Shown here one piece after another: positions 60,340-64,000 of a DNA stretch of 64,000 bases (positions are counted from its first letter, which is position 1; every line of letters begins with the position of its first letter). The translations under genes and the position numbers were made by a program. The notes under the pieces were generated by a model that had not been told where the DNA came from, did not search any database, and saw only the letters and a list, made by a program, of their open reading frames with translations. The stretch covers positions 178,485-242,484 of the forward strand of contig NZ_BARG01000025.1 in NCBI RefSeq assembly GCF_000376565.1, given 5' to 3'. The stretch comes from Streptomyces hokutonensis (lineage in GTDB: Bacteria > Actinomycetota > Actinomycetes > Streptomycetales > Streptomycetaceae).

Positions 60340-61044
60340 ATGACCAACATCGAAGGTTCCGTCGTCCTCGTCACCGGCGGCAGCCGTGGCATCGGCCGCG
60401 CACTAGTGGAGGCCCTGTACGAGCGCGGCGCCAAGAAGGTGTACGCCACCGCCCGCGACCCGAAGACCGTCACGCACCCCGACGCCGTACCGCTGGCGCT
60501 GGAGGTCAGCGACCCCGCGTCCGTCGCGGCGGCGGCCGAGCAGGCGCAGGACGTCACGATCCTGATCAACAACGCGGGCGCGGCCGTGAACGCGAACTTC
60601 CTGGACTCGCCCGTCGAGGACATCCGCCGCGAGTTCGAGACCAACTTCTATGGCCCGCTGCTCGTCACGCGCGCCTTCGTGCCGATCATCGAGCGCAACG
60701 GCGGCGGCCACATCCTGAACTTCCACTCGGTGCTGTCCTGGGTCGGTATCGCCGGCTCCTACAGCGCCTCCAAGGCCGCCTTCTGGTCGCAGACCAACTC
60801 CCTGCGCCTGGACCTGAAGCCGCGCGGCATCGAGGTCACCGGACTGCACGTCGGCTACGTCGACACCGACATGGCCGCACACGTCGACGGGCCCAAGTCC
60901 ACTCCCGAGAGCGTGGCGGCACAGGCCCTCGACGGCATCGAGGCCGGCGCCTTCGAGGTCCTGGCCGACGATCTGACCCGCCAGGTGAAGGCCGGGCTGT
61001 CCGCAGAGGGCGCCGCGCTCTACCCGCAGTTGACCGCCGTCTAG
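60340..61044 (+). CDS. Short-chain dehydrogenase/reductase (SDR)
   Basis: 234 residues from ATG 60340 (CGGAG upstream). VLVTGGSRGIGRALVEAL is the NAD(P) loop, ILINNAGAAVN the NNAG motif, and NFHSVLSWVGIAGSYSASKAA the Ser-Tyr-Lys triad region. Cytoplasmic oxidoreductase of unknown substrate. Two AAACCGATCGGTTT palindromes in its promoter match the one before the TetR gene at 63412, so it is probably repressed by that TetR. It ends 1 bp from the convergent VWA gene. Confidence 0.92.
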   Translation: MTNIEGSVVLVTGGSRGIGRALVEALYERGAKKVYATARDPKTVTHPDAVPLALEVSDPASVAAAAEQAQDVTILINNAGAAVNANFLDSPVEDIRREFETNFYGPLLVTRAFVPIIERNGGGHILNFHSVLSWVGIAGSYSASKAAFWSQTNSLRLDLKPRGIEVTGLHVGYVDTDMAAHVDGPKSTPESVAAQALDGIEAGAFEVLADDLTRQVKAGLSAEGAALYPQLTAV

Positions 61045-61045
61045 T

Positions 61046-62410
61046 TCAGATCGGCAGCAACCGCCCGACCAGCGCGCTGAGTTGCTTCGCGTTCCGGCAC
61101 TCGTGCATCTCGACCAGTTCCGCGTAGTCCGGCGCGGCCGAGTCGCCGGTGCCCCACTGGGAACGCTGCTCGGGGTTCAACCAGTAGACGCGGCGGGCCC
61201 GTTGGGCGATGTGCCGGACGGCCGGGAGATTCGGGTCGCTCATGTTGGTGCGGGCGTCGCCGAGGACGAACACGGTCGTGCGCGGGCCGACCGCGTCGCC
61301 GTAGCGCTCGGCGAACTCGCCCAGGGCGACGCCGTAGTCGCTGCTTCCGTGCCAGCCGGTGAGGGTGGCCTCGGCGCGGATGCGGGCGCCCAGGCCCTCG
61401 GGGTCGGCCGTGCCGTGTGCGAGCAGTGCGGTCACCTCGTCGAGGCGGTTGACGAAGGCGAACACGCGGACCCTGCTGAACTGGTCGTGCAGCGCCTGCA
61501 CCAGCAGCATCGTGAAGTCGGAGAAGCCCGACACCGAGCCCGACACATCGCACAGCAGCACCAGTTCGGGCCGGACGGGCCGACGCCTGCGCAGCACGGG
61601 CCGCATCGGCACCCCGCCCGTGGACAGCGAACCGCGCAGGGTGCGCCGCAGGTCGATCGTGCCCCGGGAGGCGCGGCGCCGGCGGGCGGCGAGGCGGGTG
61701 GCCAGCTTCCGGGCCAGCGGCTGAACTGCCCTGCGCAGTTCGGCCAGTTGGGCCCGGCCCGCGAACAGGAAGTTGACGCGGTCGGCCGTCGGCGCCACCG
61801 CCCGGCGGGCGATCTCGTCCCGGCCGCGCCGCTCGGCGACCCGGCGCCGCGCCTCCCCGGCGACCTGCCGCCGGAAGCCCTCGATGCGCTGCCGGATCTC
61901 GTCGTCCAGCAGCCGGTCGGTGAAGCCGGCGTCCCCGCCCTGCGCCCGGATGCTCGTCCGCACCCGGGCCAGCAGCGTCTGCGGGCGCAGCCACTCCAGC
62001 GTCTGGTGCGAGGACCAGCCGTCCGTCGTGGGGGAATTGCCGTAGCCACCGAAACCGTCGACGGCCTCCGCCGCCAACTGCCCCATCAGAGCTTGGTCGT
62101 TGGCTGCCAGCGCCGCCGCGAGCCGGTCGCGCAGGTCGTCGCGGCCGGTGGGCTCGCCCTGCGGTGCTCCGATGCCGCGCGGGAAGTAGAGGTCGAAGAC
62201 CGGGTCGAACACCGGGCGTTGGGCGGTCCCGTGCAGCAGCGTCGCGGCCAGGCCCTCGCGCAGCAGCTCGCGGTCCGTGAACCCGAGCGCCTCCATCGCC
62301 AGCGCCGCGTCGACGGTCTCGCCGGTCCCGATCCGCAGACCGTGCGCGCGCAGCGCCGCGACGAGGCCCGTCAGCCGTTCGGCGACATCAGTGACCTCGG
62401 AGGCGGTCAC
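61046..62410 (-). CDS. VWA-domain protein (CoxE-like)
   Basis: 454 residues. The C-terminal VWA domain starts at LVLLCDVSGSVSGFSDFTMLLVQAL, with the metal-ion-dependent adhesion motif DxSGS. The N-terminal half is an Arg-rich helical region (GEARRRVAERRGRDEIARRA). Such proteins pair with MoxR ATPases to assemble or activate metalloenzymes or membrane complexes. Start overlaps the MoxR stop by 4 bp, so they are coupled. No enzyme client is adjacent. Confidence 0.88.
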   Translation of the reverse strand: MTASEVTDVAERLTGLVAALRAHGLRIGTGETVDAALAMEALGFTDRELLREGLAATLLHGTAQRPVFDPVFDLYFPRGIGAPQGEPTGRDDLRDRLAAALAANDQALMGQLAAEAVDGFGGYGNSPTTDGWSSHQTLEWLRPQTLLARVRTSIRAQGGDAGFTDRLLDDEIRQRIEGFRRQVAGEARRRVAERRGRDEIARRAVAPTADRVNFLFAGRAQLAELRRAVQPLARKLATRLAARRRRASRGTIDLRRTLRGSLSTGGVPMRPVLRRRRPVRPELVLLCDVSGSVSGFSDFTMLLVQALHDQFSRVRVFAFVNRLDEVTALLAHGTADPEGLGARIRAEATLTGWHGSSDYGVALGEFAERYGDAVGPRTTVFVLGDARTNMSDPNLPAVRHIAQRARRVYWLNPEQRSQWGTGDSAAPDYAELVEMHECRNAKQLSALVGRLLPI

Positions 62411-63264
62411 ACCGCGTCCAGGTCGAGCTTCGCCGCCGCCCTGAGGATGTCGTCCTGGTGCTTGAGGAGCACGCCGAGGGTGTCCCGTACGACCGTCTCG
62501 TCGAGGGTGTCGGCGCCGAGGGCCAGGAGGGTGCGGGCCCAGTCGATGGTCTCGGCCACCGACGGCACCTTCCGCAGCTCCATCTCGCGCAGCGCCCCGA
62601 CCACCCGGACCACCGACTCGGCCAGCGTCTCGCCGAGCCCGGGCACCTTCAGCCGTACGATCCGGCGCTCCAACTCCTCGTCGGGGAAGCCGATATGGAG
62701 GAACAGGCAGCGGCGGCGCAGGGCCTCGGAGAGTTCACGGCTCGCGTTCGAGGTGAGGACCACGAAGGGGCGGCGGGTCGCGGTGATCGTGCCCAACTCC
62801 GGGACGGTGACCTGGAAGTCGCTGAGCACCTCCAGCAGCAGGCCCTCCACCTCGACGTCCGCCTTGTCGGTCTCGTCGATCAGCAGGACCTTCGGGGCAT
62901 CGCCGCGGATCGCCGTGAGCAGCGGGCGGGGGAGCAGGAACTCCTCGCTGAAGATGTCGGTGCGGGTCTCGTCCCAGCTCTCGTCGCGGCCCGCGCTGAT
63001 ACGCAGCAACTGCTTGGCGTGGTTCCACTCGTACAGCGCCCGGGACTCGTCGACGCCCTCGTAGCACTGGAGCCGGACCAGCTCCGCCCCGGCGACCTCG
63101 GCGACGGCCTTCGCCAGCTCCGTCTTGCCGACGCCGGCCGGGCCCTCGACGAGGAGCGGCTTGCCGAGGCGGTCGGCGAGGAACACGGTCGTGGCGACGG
63201 CGGGCGAGGCCAGATAGCCGGTCTCGGCGAGGCGCGCGGCGACTTCGTCGACGGAACGGAACAC
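62407..63264 (-). CDS. MoxR-family AAA+ ATPase
   Basis: 285 residues from GTG 63264 with GGAGG 4 nt upstream. LLVEGPAGVGKTELAKAVAEV is Walker A, KVLLIDETDKADVEVEGLLLEVLSD Walker B, and VVLTSNASRELSEALRRRCLFLHIGFP sensor 1 plus the arginine finger. It forms a hexameric chaperone-like motor that works with the VWA protein downstream, as in the CoxD/CoxE and MoxR-VWA pairs. The divergent TetR gene lies 147 bp upstream, with two different palindromes between. Confidence 0.93.
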   Translation of the reverse strand: MFRSVDEVAARLAETGYLASPAVATTVFLADRLGKPLLVEGPAGVGKTELAKAVAEVAGAELVRLQCYEGVDESRALYEWNHAKQLLRISAGRDESWDETRTDIFSEEFLLPRPLLTAIRGDAPKVLLIDETDKADVEVEGLLLEVLSDFQVTVPELGTITATRRPFVVLTSNASRELSEALRRRCLFLHIGFPDEELERRIVRLKVPGLGETLAESVVRVVGALREMELRKVPSVAETIDWARTLLALGADTLDETVVRDTLGVLLKHQDDILRAAAKLDLDAV

Positions 63265-63310
63265 GGGGCCTCCGGCGGATCACGGGTGGTGTGTTGGTAC
63301 GCGGCATATC

Positions 63311-63320
63311 CAAGCGCTTG
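63311..63320. promoter_or_regulatory. Palindrome CAAGCGCTTG upstream of the MoxR gene
   Basis: A perfect palindrome (continued as CAAGCGCTTGCT) lies about 50 bp before the MoxR start. The same 12-mer occurs at 6525 before the phosphodiesterase gene. It is distinct from the ACCGATCGGT site nearby, so a second regulator may act here. Confidence 0.5.
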
Positions 63321-63367
63321 CTCACCTTCACTGTCACCCGGGAGCAGACCTCTGCGCAAGCCTGTAC

Positions 63368-63377
63368 ACCGATCGGT
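63368..63377. promoter_or_regulatory. TetR operator ACCGATCGGT upstream of its own gene
   Basis: The perfect core ACCGATCGGT with a right-hand flank TTTC shared with the two SDR operators; the left flank differs (CACC for AACC). It sits 34 bp before the TetR ATG. Confidence 0.8.
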
Positions 63378-63411
63378 TTCCTCTTGGCCTGCGGCGCGGT
63401 AACCTCGCAGT

Positions 63412-63981
63412 ATGGCCACGACAGACAAGGCGTCCCCCCGAGACCGGCTGCTCGACGCGGCGGCCGAGCTCTTCTACCGCGACGGCGTCTCCATCGGCGT
63501 CGAGGCGCTGTGCCGGTCCGCCGGAGTCTCGAAACGGTCGATGTACCAGCTCTTCGACAGCAAGGACGAGGTCCTGGCCGCGAGCCTGGAGCGGCGTGCC
63601 CCGGGCTACGCGGCGCGGCTCATGCCCGGCCCGGACGACGCCGGTACGCCCCGCGAACGGATCCTGTACGTCTTCGAGCAGGCGGAGAAGGCGTCGGCCG
63701 AGCCCGAGTACATGGGCTGCCCCTTTCTCGCCGCGATGGTCGAGCTGAAGGATCCCGAGCATCCGGCGAGCGTGGTCGCCCGTGCGGCGAAGGAGACGTT
63801 GCAGGAGGCCTTCCGCGTCCAGGCCGAGCTGGGTGGTGCAGCTGATCCCGCCCTGCTGGCACGGCAGTTGATGCTGGTCTTCGACGGGGCGAGTGCCCGC
63901 GCCGGTGCGAAGTTGGAGTCCCTGGACGGGTTGACCGTCGAGACTGTGCGGACGTTGCTGGATGCGGCGGGGGTTGCCTGA
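63412..63981 (+). CDS. TetR-family repressor (YezE/AcnR-like C-terminal domain)
   Basis: 189 residues from ATG 63412. DRLLDAAAELFYRDGVSIGVEALCRSAGVSKRSMYQLFDSKDEVLAASLERRAPGY is the HTH plus first helices. The C-terminus has YMGCPFLAAMVELKDPEHPA, a GCPFLxAxxEL motif common in TetR proteins that sense quinones or thiol stress, where the Cys may matter. The palindrome before it matches the pair before the SDR gene at 60340. Confidence 0.92.
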   Translation: MATTDKASPRDRLLDAAAELFYRDGVSIGVEALCRSAGVSKRSMYQLFDSKDEVLAASLERRAPGYAARLMPGPDDAGTPRERILYVFEQAEKASAEPEYMGCPFLAAMVELKDPEHPASVVARAAKETLQEAFRVQAELGGAADPALLARQLMLVFDGASARAGAKLESLDGLTVETVRTLLDAAGVA

Positions 63982-64000
63982 GCGGAAGGTCGTTGGTCGT

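Overview
The window reads as chromosomal DNA of a Streptomyces-type actinomycete. GC content is very high, third codon positions are almost all G or C, many starts are GTG, genes overlap at ATGA or GTGA, and Tat and lipoprotein exports are common. The families are typical of the genus (F420-type LLM enzyme, many TetR/MarR/MerR/GntR/LacI regulators, a discoidin-domain secreted protein). I saw no tRNA, rRNA, CRISPR array, prophage or intact insertion sequence.

Layout. 1-10.1 kb: end of an MMPL transporter, a Tat-exported SMP-30-like propeller, a divergent Lrp regulator/MFS pump pair, a secreted sphingomyelinase-like phosphodiesterase, a PucR regulator, an HSL-type esterase and an LLM oxidoreductase behind a MerR-type promoter. 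10.1-22.8 kb: flavin reductase/TetR pair with a double operator, a TetR-FAD monooxygenase pair with a triple operator, LacI regulator, aldehyde dehydrogenase, thioredoxin, a disulfide oxidoreductase, peptide deformylase, PepSY membrane protein, TPR protein, two overlapping MarR-type genes and pirin. 22.8-30.1 kb: an atypical adenosine-deaminase-family gene divergent from a five-gene operon (Rieske oxygenase, its reductase, NitT/TauT-type ABC importer). A cysteine-rich putative leader peptide precedes the operon and suggests cysteine-responsive attenuation. 30.1-31.1 kb: a graveyard of gene remnants.

31.8-39.2 kb: an amine-nitrogen cassette. It holds a type III glutamine-synthetase-like ligase, a three-piece split glutamate synthase, a monomeric sarcosine-oxidase-type flavoenzyme, an XRE-cupin regulator and an Amt transporter. 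This looks like an N-methylglutamate (methylamine) pathway in which a single-chain oxidase replaces the usual four-subunit dehydrogenase. A pirin 3-prime remnant lies just downstream.

41.7-54.2 kb: a carbohydrate-use locus, mostly on the minus strand. It holds a GntR regulator, a 1,095-residue secreted beta-helix protein, an enolase-superfamily dehydratase, a sugar ABC importer, a phosphomannose-isomerase-type protein fused to a dead kinase-like domain, and a ROK kinase, with a divergent aldo-keto reductase. 54.2-64 kb: small hypothetical and EthD proteins, a MerR gene broken into an alcohol dehydrogenase, a YheO-type regulator with a threonine-dehydratase-like enzyme, cupin, D-cysteine desulfhydrase-like enzyme, an SDR controlled by the same palindrome as a TetR gene 3 kb away, and a MoxR/VWA pair.

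The most unusual points are the two metabolic cassettes (23.8-30.1 kb with its leader peptide, and 31.8-39.2 kb), the kinase-isomerase fusion, the set of exact palindromic operators, and several gene-decay scars whose mechanism can be read from the sequence.
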